NCBI GenBank assembly: GCA_903822175.1
Contig: CAIJOB010000018.1
Span: 1-64,000 of the forward strand
Direction of reading: 5' to 3'
DNA: 64,000 nucleotides
Source: an uncultured Alphaproteobacteria bacterium
GTDB lineage: Bacteria; Pseudomonadota; Alphaproteobacteria; Caulobacterales; Caulobacteraceae
Shown here piece after piece: positions 33,162-39,813 of this stretch. A program made the position numbers and the translations under genes. Numbering within the stretch: position 1 is the first letter of the stretch; every line of letters begins with the position of its first letter. A model generated the notes under the pieces. That model saw only the letters and a program-made list of their open reading frames with translations. It had not been told where the DNA came from and made no database searches.

Positions 33162-34424
33162 TCAGCGCCGTGTCTCGCGATAGAGATCTGCGGCGTCCCA
33201 GCGAAGGGCGCATAGCGGCGCGTCGGGTTGGACAGCGGCGCCTGTGACATGGGTGAAGCCGGCGGCCCAGGCCGCCAGGGTCAAACTGCGGCTGGCGAGG
33301 CCATAGCCGATCACCGTCTTGCTGACCTGCGCCGCCGCGGTGGTGAAACCTGTCATCCGCGCCATGGAATGTGGGTCGTCCGGGTCCAGGGCGCTGCAGT
33401 CGAGGCTGACGCCGGCCAGGTGGCTGTTCCGCCATTGAGACAGTCGTGCGGTCGGCGACGGGGCGCGGGCCAGCACCGCGCGGCAAACGGGGGCGAGCGC
33501 CGCCACCGTCTCGGCCATCCGGCCGTGCGGCAGCCCTTCAGCGATACCGGTCAGATCCAATACGAGGAGCCGGCGCACCTCTGGGGGGAGATCGGCGAGG
33601 TGACGTTGGGCGCGATACCGGGCGGACGCGGAGGCGACACCGAGAAAAGGTATGGGCAGATGCAGCGCGAACTTCAGGCCGCGCGCCGCACCCTCGATGA
33701 TCCGGGCCGCGGCCTGATCCACGCCGACGCTCACCAGTTGCTCGGCCGCGAAGCGTGAGGGCTCGGCGATACGGGAGGACGAGGTGAGATAGACGGTCGG
33801 CTGCATCAGGTACGAGGCCACCACCTGCTGGCCGATATTCCAGATCGGTTCGACGGTGTAGGAAACCGCGAGCTCTGGCTTGCCCTGGAGCACAAGGCGC
33901 GGCGTCCGGGCAGGGCCTCGTTCGATCTCGCGGAGGAGCGGCGCGGCGCCGGAGGCCGGCCAGATGTCGGGGTCCCGGGTGCTGCCCGTCAATTCCGGCG
34001 CGGACGCCTCATCGTTGTTTCCCAGCCATCGGGCGCTATCCACCGCCTCGACCGTGAGTTCGCCGGCGGCATGGTCGATGACCTGGAAGATGCGCACGTC
34101 CTCCCGGTCGATCCGTCCGAGGAAGAACGAGAGGGTTTCCTTCAGCACCGCCGCGCTCTGGCCAAGCGCCTTCAGGCCGCGCACCTCCGGTTGGATGCTG
34201 AGGAACTCAACATCGTTGAGCGCCGCCACCAGCACGCCCGGGCCGCCGATCCGGACAAAGGCGCGCTCGACGAAGGCCTCAACCTGCTCGCGCTTTCGCG
34301 GCCAGCGGTCCCCCGATCGGGCGCGCACCGCTTCCAGGCTGATCACATTGATCGACCCGGCGGCGATCGCGCCGGCGAAGCGGTCCATCAGGTCGCCGAC
34401 GCCGGACGTGGTCAGCCGTTCCAT
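33162..34424 (-). CDS. Conserved hypothetical protein beside a response regulator
   Basis: A 420-aa soluble protein without recognised motifs. It may be a divergent relative of EAL-type domains: RRLLVLDLTGIAEGLPHGRM followed by helix-strand units is loosely reminiscent, but the EAL signature and catalytic Glu/Asp residues are absent. The N-terminal part has RKREQVEAFVERAFVRIGG and a strand LVAALNDVEFLSI, seen in small alphaproteobacterial families of unknown role. The response-regulator gene is 18 bases upstream, so the two are almost certainly co-transcribed and may work together in signalling. Confidence 0.65.
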   Translation of the reverse strand: MERLTTSGVGDLMDRFAGAIAAGSINVISLEAVRARSGDRWPRKREQVEAFVERAFVRIGGPGVLVAALNDVEFLSIQPEVRGLKALGQSAAVLKETLSFFLGRIDREDVRIFQVIDHAAGELTVEAVDSARWLGNNDEASAPELTGSTRDPDIWPASGAAPLLREIERGPARTPRLVLQGKPELAVSYTVEPIWNIGQQVVASYLMQPTVYLTSSSRIAEPSRFAAEQLVSVGVDQAAARIIEGAARGLKFALHLPIPFLGVASASARYRAQRHLADLPPEVRRLLVLDLTGIAEGLPHGRMAETVAALAPVCRAVLARAPSPTARLSQWRNSHLAGVSLDCSALDPDDPHSMARMTGFTTAAAQVSKTVIGYGLASRSLTLAAWAAGFTHVTGAAVQPDAPLCALRWDAADLYRETRR

Positions 34425-34442
34425 GCTGTCAATCAGGCGAGG

Positions 34443-34880
34443 TCAGGTGAGCAGCAGGGCGCACTGCTCAACCAGACGCACGAGCGGAAATGGCTTGCTC
34501 AATGCGGCATCGGCGCCGAGCCGCTTCGCAAGGTCGAGAAAGTCGACGGGCCCAAGCCGGCCCCCGCCGGAGATCGCGATGATCTTCACATCGGGGTACA
34601 GCCGCTTCATCTCGATGATGGTCGCGATGCCTTCCTTCGTCGGCATCAGGATGTCCGTCACCACAACGTCCGGCGGCTCCGCGGCGACGGCGCGCAAGCC
34701 TGCGAGGCCGTCCGGGGCGCTGACCACCGTAGCGCCCGCCTCCTCGAGCGCCTCGCGCATCAGGCTGAGCAGATCCGCGTCATCGTCGATGACCAGGATG
34801 AAACGGTTGGCGAGCTGTGAGTCGTGTTCATCGCGACGGTGCGGCGTCGGAATGTCGGAGGAGGTGGCGAGCGGGTTCAT
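34443..34880 (-). CDS. Response regulator receiver protein
   Basis: A 145-aa receiver with a 25-residue polar N-terminal extension. The acidic cluster IDDDAD is at about 31-36, the phospho-acceptor Asp is at 76 (VVVTDILMP), and the Lys is at 129 (LSKPFP). No output domain follows. It is the first gene of a two-gene operon with the 420-aa protein at 33162, which is the likely partner. The cognate kinase is not in the window. Confidence 0.9.
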   Translation of the reverse strand: MNPLATSSDIPTPHRRDEHDSQLANRFILVIDDDADLLSLMREALEEAGATVVSAPDGLAGLRAVAAEPPDVVVTDILMPTKEGIATIIEMKRLYPDVKIIAISGGGRLGPVDFLDLAKRLGADAALSKPFPLVRLVEQCALLLT

Positions 34881-35226
34881 GGCAGGTCAGGCTCCTTCTG
34901 GCCGCTTAAGCCACCCACCGCCAACAAAGAGGCCTTAGCTTCTTGTTAAGGCTGTGGATTTGCCCTGGCCTTGATTGTAGGAGCCCAATGCGTGGCAATC
35001 GCTTAGGTTGCGGGAAAGCGGTATGCGCCGTATGCGGTGCGGCCAAGGCTTGATGGCCCCTGAGGGCGGGCGGCGTATGGCCGGTCGGCCGTAGGCCGCA
35101 GGCCACGTCCCCAAACCCCTCGCCTTCCTAACCGCCCCGTTCAGGCCGCGTTCAGCTTAAAAATCATAGGGTTATTTCCTGAACATTTCGGCTTCCCGGC
35201 CGTTATGCACCCACAAGGAGGCCCCT
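34881..35226. other. Intergenic region, 346 bases, no gene found
   Basis: No credible ORF was found. It holds the divergent upstream regions of the receiver gene and the Gly/Tyr-rich gene. A G/C hairpin (ATGGCCGGTCGGCCGTAGGC) lies near 35076-35100. AT-rich DNA at about 35156-35178 (TTAAAAATCATAGGG) is the likeliest promoter area for the gene at 35227. Confidence 0.6.
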
Positions 35227-35589
35227 ATGAGAAAAGCTCTGACGGCCGCTCTGGCGGCCCTTACCCTCGGCGGCGCGATCGCCGCGACGGCGACCACCAG
35301 CGCTGACGCGCGTCCCTATTACGGCGGCGGGCACTACTACGGCCACGGACGTGGCAATGGCGCCGGTCTGGCTGTGGCGGGCATCGCCGGCCTGGCGATC
35401 GGCGCGGCGCTGGCGTCCGACCACCCGCGCTACGGTGGCGGCTACTATGCGCCCGGTCCCTACGCCTATGGCTACGGCCCGGGTTACGGCCCCGGCCCCG
35501 GCTACTACGGGACCTGCTACACGACCCGCTGGGTCTGGGACCCCTACTACGGTCGCCGCGTGCCGGTCCGTGAGGCGTATGCCTGCTAA
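35227..35589 (+). CDS. Exported Gly/Tyr-rich small protein
   Basis: A 120-aa protein with a signal peptide (ALAALTLGGAIAATATTSADA). The mature chain starts RPYYGGGHYYGHGRG, has a central glycine-zipper-like hydrophobic stretch (AGLAVAGIAGLAIGAALAS), then a low-complexity Gly/Tyr/Pro region (PYAYGYGPGYGPGPG), and ends with TRWVWDPYYGRRVPV and a final Cys; two cysteines may form a disulfide. AAGGAGG with 7 bases to the ATG is the strongest ribosome binding site in the window, suggesting high expression. Small proteins of this look are common in alphaproteobacterial envelopes, role unknown. Confidence 0.8.
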   Translation: MRKALTAALAALTLGGAIAATATTSADARPYYGGGHYYGHGRGNGAGLAVAGIAGLAIGAALASDHPRYGGGYYAPGPYAYGYGPGYGPGPGYYGTCYTTRWVWDPYYGRRVPVREAYAC

Positions 35590-35613
35590 CTGGGCCTGCT
35601 AAGCAACAATCGG

Positions 35614-35640
35614 CGGAGGGCTAGTTCGCGCTAGCTCTCC
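35614..35640. terminator. Hairpin between convergent genes
   Basis: GGAGGGCTAG and CGCTAGCTCTCC form an imperfect stem with TTCG in the loop, overlapping the stop codon of the minus-strand gene at 35631. It may serve as a terminator for the plus-strand gene ending at 35589. No long T-run is present. Confidence 0.4.
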
Positions 35641-36782
35641 ACCGCGAAGGTCAGGCCGGCGTTCGCTTCTAGGCGTTCGATGAGCTTGGACCCCATCACC
35701 GCGCCCGGCGTCCACACGCCGCCGGGCGCGGTTTTTGCGTCGCGGACCAGGCAGATGGCGGCTTCGGCGATCATCTTCGACGTCGAGCCATAGCCCGGGT
35801 CGCGGTCGCCCTTCACCGCCACCTTCACCTGGCGCCCGTCGTCGGCGATGCCGATGAAGACGATGTCGTAGAACCCCGCCTCGCGCTCAGCCTTCGACGG
35901 CCCCTCGCCGGGCTTCGGCCCGCCCGGACCCATGCCGGTGAACTCGGTCGGCGCGCCGGGGACCACGATCGACATCTCGTCATATTTGAAGTCCGTGCCC
36001 CAGGGATGGCCCTGCAGGGCGTTGGAGCGGTGGACGTTCTTGGTGTTGATCACCGCCATCATGAACGGGCCCACCTCGGCGCCGAAGTCGGCGTCGTGTT
36101 CCACCGTCATGCCGGCCGGCTGCTCCGGCCCCTGGAATCCGGGGGTGAGTGCGAACGGGTTCATCATCAGCATGCCGAGCGACGGGTCCTTCTGGATCGC
36201 CGCCATGGTCGCCGCGCCGCTGGCGGCGGTGCCGCCGGAGAGCCCGCCCTGCATGCCGCGGATGCGGCCCTTCACGCGCGGCACATAGGCGCCGAGCTTC
36301 GCCTTGGCGGTCTCCTCCGCGAAGAAAACGCCGAGCTCGAAGGGGATGGAGTCGAAGCCGCAGCTATGCACGATCCGCGCGCCGGACGCCTTGGCCGCGG
36401 CGTCATGCTCGCCGATCACCTTGGCCATCCAGTTGGGCTCGCCCGAGAGGTCCAGGCAGTCCGTGCCGGCGGCGACGCAGGCCGCCACCAGCTTGTCGCC
36501 ATAGAGCTGATAGGGGCCCACTGTGGTGATGATCGCTTTGCCGCGACGGACCATGGCCTCCAGCGACGCCGGATCGTCGGCGTCGGCGACGATCAGCGGG
36601 GTCTCGGCCGGCAGCGCCAGTTCGTCGCGCACCTCGGCCAGCTTGGCGGCGCTGCGCCCGGCCATGGCCCAGGTCACGTCGCCGCCCACGCCATAGCGCT
36701 GGCCCAGATATTCGGCGACCAGGCGGCCGGTATAGCCGGTGGCCCCATAGACGATGACGTCAAACTCGGCGTTGGGGTTCAT
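35631..36782 (-). CDS. Saccharopine dehydrogenase-like NAD(P)-binding oxidoreductase
   Basis: A 383-aa protein of the saccharopine dehydrogenase / trans-acting enoyl reductase group. FDVIVYGATGYTGRLVAEYL is the Rossmann opening, VGPYQLYGDKLVAACVAAGT is the second signature, and CGFDSIPFELGVFFAEE is the central family motif. GGAGA precedes ATG 36782, which is preferred over the longer frame. In mycobacteria related proteins are enoyl reductases in lipid synthesis; many proteobacterial members are unassigned. It probably acts at the membrane or in the cytoplasm on acyl or polyketide substrates. Confidence 0.85.
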   Translation of the reverse strand: MNPNAEFDVIVYGATGYTGRLVAEYLGQRYGVGGDVTWAMAGRSAAKLAEVRDELALPAETPLIVADADDPASLEAMVRRGKAIITTVGPYQLYGDKLVAACVAAGTDCLDLSGEPNWMAKVIGEHDAAAKASGARIVHSCGFDSIPFELGVFFAEETAKAKLGAYVPRVKGRIRGMQGGLSGGTAASGAATMAAIQKDPSLGMLMMNPFALTPGFQGPEQPAGMTVEHDADFGAEVGPFMMAVINTKNVHRSNALQGHPWGTDFKYDEMSIVVPGAPTEFTGMGPGGPKPGEGPSKAEREAGFYDIVFIGIADDGRQVKVAVKGDRDPGYGSTSKMIAEAAICLVRDAKTAPGGVWTPGAVMGSKLIERLEANAGLTFAVES

Positions 36783-36914
36783 GGCGGGGTCTCCGGGTTG
36801 GCTGGCTGAACGGTCCCATATCACCCTGACGCAGCGTCGCGCCTATCCTTCGCAGCCTCGCTTGGCCATGATCGCTCGCGACGGGGCCGGACGAGCTCCG
36901 CGGGAGGAGTGGCG

Positions 36915-37187
36915 ATGCGCCAGAAGGTTCTGGTCCTCTACCTGGCCAATTCGGCGCTGGATGCGCCGACGATCGCCTGGGCGGTCTATGACGGGACCGG
37001 CGAGACGCGGCCCATGGCCGGCGACAACGACCAGGCGCCCTACCGCACCGGCGTCGACGCCCTGAAGGACGGCTGGCGCCTGTTCCAGGCCGCGCAGATC
37101 CTGCCGCACCACCGCGGCGACGAGTTCGACCTGGCCTACCTCAAGTACGAGTTCTTCTTCGAAAAGCTGGTGGAGACCGCCGCATGA
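36915..37187 (+). CDS. Small hypothetical protein, first gene of the PhyH operon
   Basis: A 90-aa protein that I do not recognise (KVLVLYLANSALDAPTIAWA; GDEFDLAYLKYEFFFEKLVE). GGAGGAG with 7-base spacing fixes the start at ATG 36915; the GTG two codons earlier is too close to it. Its stop overlaps the phytanoyl-CoA dioxygenase start (ATGA), so the two are translationally coupled. The strong site and tight coupling argue it is real and works with the dioxygenase, perhaps as an accessory or ligand-binding partner. Confidence 0.75.
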   Translation: MRQKVLVLYLANSALDAPTIAWAVYDGTGETRPMAGDNDQAPYRTGVDALKDGWRLFQAAQILPHHRGDEFDLAYLKYEFFFEKLVETAA

Positions 37188-38122
37188 GCGAGACCCTGCC
37201 CCTGCTGAACGCGCTCGACATGGCCCGCTTCACCGCCCGCGGCTTCCTGCGCTTCGACGCCGCCGTGCCCGCCGAGATCAACGCTCAGTTCCTGGCCGAG
37301 GCCGGCGAGCCGCCGAAGCCCGCGCCCGGCCGCAAGATGCTGGGGACCTATATGGAGCTCCTGGCCAACTCCGGCGTGCCGGAGGTGCCGCCCGGCGTCC
37401 CGCTGGCCTCCGCCTATCCGCAAGGCAGCGCCATCCAGCGCCTACTCGACCTGCCTGTCGTGAAGGGCGCGATCCAGAGCCTGGTCGGCCCCGACCCCGT
37501 CTTCGACCACCACTTCCTGCACGTCACCTTCCCGCCCGCCTACTACGAGGCCGGCGGCGGCGAGAACGTCTCCCAGCACACCCACCAGGACTCCACCATC
37601 GACCCCTCCGAGGGGTTCGACCTGCAGATCATGTACTATCCGCACAAGGTCACCCGCGAGATGGGCGGCACCCGCTTCGTCCCCGGCACCCACCTGCGCC
37701 GGGTCAGCGAAGTCGCGCTCGGCCGCTACCAGAACATCGCCGGCCAGCAGCACATGGTCTGCGAGGCCGGGACCCTGCTCTTCCTGCACAACGGCATCTG
37801 GCACGGCGGCGGCGTGAACCACGCCGACCGCACCCGCACCATGTTCAAGATCCGCATGAACCCATCCGTCCCCCAGACCCGCCTCTGGGACGTCTCGACC
37901 CTGCCGCCCGAACCGGCGCAACGGCCCATCTTCTTCATCAAGTCTCCACAGCCCGAAACAGTGGAAAGCATCCTGATGACCCCCGAACCCTGGTTCGAAC
38001 AGGACACCGGCCGCCTGGAATTCCTGAACCGGGTGAAGCTCTGGCGTCGCCTCAGCGGCGACCCGGACTTCGACGCCGACTACTGGGCGACTCGCCTGCA
38101 AAACCCGGCGCGACGAGCATGA
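37184..38122 (+). CDS. Phytanoyl-CoA dioxygenase family protein (PhyH)
   Basis: A 312-aa Fe(II)/2-oxoglutarate-type oxygenase. Iron ligands are visible as HQD in SQHTHQDSTIDPSEG and the distal His in HGGGVNHADRTRTMFKIR, where the Arg would hold 2-oxoglutarate. The double-stranded beta-helix core runs between them. Family members hydroxylate phytanoyl-CoA or diverse natural products; the substrate is not predictable here. It is coupled to the genes on both sides by ATGA overlaps, within an operon of four genes. Confidence 0.88.
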   Translation: MSETLPLLNALDMARFTARGFLRFDAAVPAEINAQFLAEAGEPPKPAPGRKMLGTYMELLANSGVPEVPPGVPLASAYPQGSAIQRLLDLPVVKGAIQSLVGPDPVFDHHFLHVTFPPAYYEAGGGENVSQHTHQDSTIDPSEGFDLQIMYYPHKVTREMGGTRFVPGTHLRRVSEVALGRYQNIAGQQHMVCEAGTLLFLHNGIWHGGGVNHADRTRTMFKIRMNPSVPQTRLWDVSTLPPEPAQRPIFFIKSPQPETVESILMTPEPWFEQDTGRLEFLNRVKLWRRLSGDPDFDADYWATRLQNPARRA

Positions 38123-38697
38123 GGAGCATGGGGTCGATGACGTTGCGAAGGGTCGCGCCGGCGCTGCTGGCGGGAGGTCTGCTCTGGGTGGCGGCGGCGT
38201 CCGGCGCCCAGGCTCAGGACGATGGCTGGCCGCACACCGAGGCCGAGAAAAAGGCCCAGCCGAACGCCGCCTCGCAGGGGAATTTCGCGGTGGCCCAGAT
38301 ATCCACGAACGACGCCCAGAAGCTGATGGCCGACTGGGAGACCGTCACGCCGGTCGTGCAACTGGTCAGCTCCACCAGGACGGTCCGCAACAAGCCGATC
38401 GTGACCTTCATCGTCTTCAAGGGCTGCCAGGCCGACGCGGCGGGGAACTGCAACGTCACCGTGGATTTCGACACCTTCGACCCGTCAGGCAAGGACTACG
38501 ACCACACGAAAGCGGCAAAGGTCTGGGTCGGCCGCCTCGCCGCGCCGAACCTTTCCCTGCAGCTTTCCGAAGCCGGCTACGGCCTGGTCTTCGAGGACAA
38601 GGACCCGGTCGGCGCCTATCGGGTGGTCGCCACGGTGACCGATCACCAGAGTGGCGTGTCCTTGCGGACCGAGCAGGTCCTGACGGTGTCGCCGTGA
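38119..38697 (+). CDS. Exported hypothetical protein in the PhyH operon
   Basis: A 192-aa protein with a signal peptide (APALLAGGLLWVAAASGAQA-Q). The mature domain is a beta-rich sandwich by pattern (KPIVTFIVFKGCQADAAGNC with two cysteines that may pair; GAYRVVATVTDHQSGV). ATG 38119 overlaps the PhyH stop; ATGs at 38128 and 38137 are alternatives that keep the signal. It is periplasmic or secreted, an odd companion for cytoplasmic oxygenase and isomerase enzymes. Function unknown. Confidence 0.75.
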   Translation: MRSMGSMTLRRVAPALLAGGLLWVAAASGAQAQDDGWPHTEAEKKAQPNAASQGNFAVAQISTNDAQKLMADWETVTPVVQLVSSTRTVRNKPIVTFIVFKGCQADAAGNCNVTVDFDTFDPSGKDYDHTKAAKVWVGRLAAPNLSLQLSEAGYGLVFEDKDPVGAYRVVATVTDHQSGVSLRTEQVLTVSP

Positions 38698-38710
38698 GGA
38701 GGGACGACGC

Positions 38711-39322
38711 ATGATCGAGGTCTTCTTCGACTGCTCCAGCCCCTGGACCTACCTGGCCTTCACGAACCTGCGCGAGCTGGCCGCCGAACTCGAGGTGGAA
38801 ATCAGATGGCGCCCGATCCTGGTCGGCGGCGTCTTCAACGCGGTCAATCCCAGCGTCTACGCCCAGCGCGCCGCCCCGGTCCCGGCCAAGGCCCGCTATA
38901 TGCTGAAGGACCTCGCCGACTGGGCCCGGCACACCGGGCTGCGCATCAAGTTCCCGCCGACCGTCTTCCCGGTGAACAGCGTCAAGGCCATGCGCGCCTG
39001 CATCGCCGTCGAACCGCAAGGCAAGCTCGTCGACTTCGCCAACGCCGCCTTCGAGGCCTACTGGGGTGACGACCTCGACATCTCGCAGGATGAGGTCCTC
39101 ACCGACGTCTGCGCCCGCGCCGGCGTCGACCCTGACGCGGTCTTCGAGGCCATCGCTCGCCCCGACATCAAGGACCAGCTCCGCGCCAACACCGAAGAGG
39201 TCATCGCCCGTGGCGGCTTCGGCTCCCCCACCATCTTTGTCGGCGGCGATGACATGTACTTCGGCAATGACCGGATGCCGCTGATCCGGGACGCGGTCCT
39301 GCGACGGCTAACCGTCAGCTAG
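38711..39322 (+). CDS. 2-hydroxychromene-2-carboxylate isomerase-like DsbA-fold protein
   Basis: A 203-aa thioredoxin-fold protein of the HCCA isomerase/kappa-GST group. The active-site region is FDCSSPWTYLAFTNLR with a Ser-Pro in the position used by glutathione, followed by WRPILVGGVFNAVNP and the late GSPTIFVGGDDMYFGNDR. These enzymes isomerise naphthalene-pathway intermediates with glutathione; many homologs act elsewhere. GAGGAGGG lies about 7 bases before the ATG. It is the last gene of the operon starting at 36915 and overlaps the end of the convergent gene at 39315 by 8 bases. Confidence 0.88.
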   Translation: MIEVFFDCSSPWTYLAFTNLRELAAELEVEIRWRPILVGGVFNAVNPSVYAQRAAPVPAKARYMLKDLADWARHTGLRIKFPPTVFPVNSVKAMRACIAVEPQGKLVDFANAAFEAYWGDDLDISQDEVLTDVCARAGVDPDAVFEAIARPDIKDQLRANTEEVIARGGFGSPTIFVGGDDMYFGNDRMPLIRDAVLRRLTVS

Positions 39323-39707
39323 GCATCCACTGGCCGGCGCTCAAGTGCTCGTGGCCGATCAACCAGCCGGAGCCCGGCGCCTTGGAGAACACCCGCGTGC
39401 CACGGCCCGCGCCCTTAACGTCGGCGCCCCGGGCTGTGCCGCTCCATTCGAAGCTGTAGATCACCGCCGCGGCGGCCGGGGTTTGGGTGATCCAGGTCGA
39501 GTCGAGGGTCGCGTATTTGTAGTTTTCGACCATCTGCCAGCTCGCCGTCATCAAGGCCGCGAACGCGTCCTTCCCCAGGATCGTCGAGCCATTGCTGTAG
39601 AAGAACACCACGTCGTCGGTGATCAGGGCGAGCGCCGCGTCGATGTCCCGGCCGATCAGGGCGGCGGTGAACTCGGTCGCGCAGGCCTGAGGCGAGTCAG
39701 CGGTCAT
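39315..39707 (-). CDS. Nuclear transport factor 2-like (SnoaL) protein
   Basis: A 130-aa single-domain NTF2-like protein: DSPQACATEFTAALIGRDID, then VVFFYSNGSTILGKDAFAAL and a closing SGWLIGHEHLSAGQW. There is no signal peptide. ATG 39707 is chosen, since the frame to 39788 has no family-like residues. Its 3' end overlaps the isomerase gene. Catalytic or ligand identity cannot be read from the sequence. Confidence 0.8.
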   Translation of the reverse strand: MTADSPQACATEFTAALIGRDIDAALALITDDVVFFYSNGSTILGKDAFAALMTASWQMVENYKYATLDSTWITQTPAAAAVIYSFEWSGTARGADVKGAGRGTRVFSKAPGSGWLIGHEHLSAGQWMPS

Positions 39708-39782
39708 TGAGCGTCTTCCTCTTCGGCAAGCGGCCTCCCCTCCGCTCGCATCGCGGGCGCGGCGCGTCAATCCGAACCCTCG

Positions 39783-39797
39783 AAACATAACAGGAAC
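39783..39797 (+). promoter_or_regulatory. LexA-box-like element upstream of lhr-pdeM (one mismatch)
   Basis: AAAC (39783-39786), seven bases, GAAC (39794-39797). It differs from the GAAC-N7-GAAC direct repeat at one base and ends 16 bases before ATG 39814. The short distance from a damage-response operon raises its interest, but one mismatch leaves it a candidate only. Confidence 0.35.
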
Positions 39798-39813
39798 ATG
39801 CTATAGGCCACGA

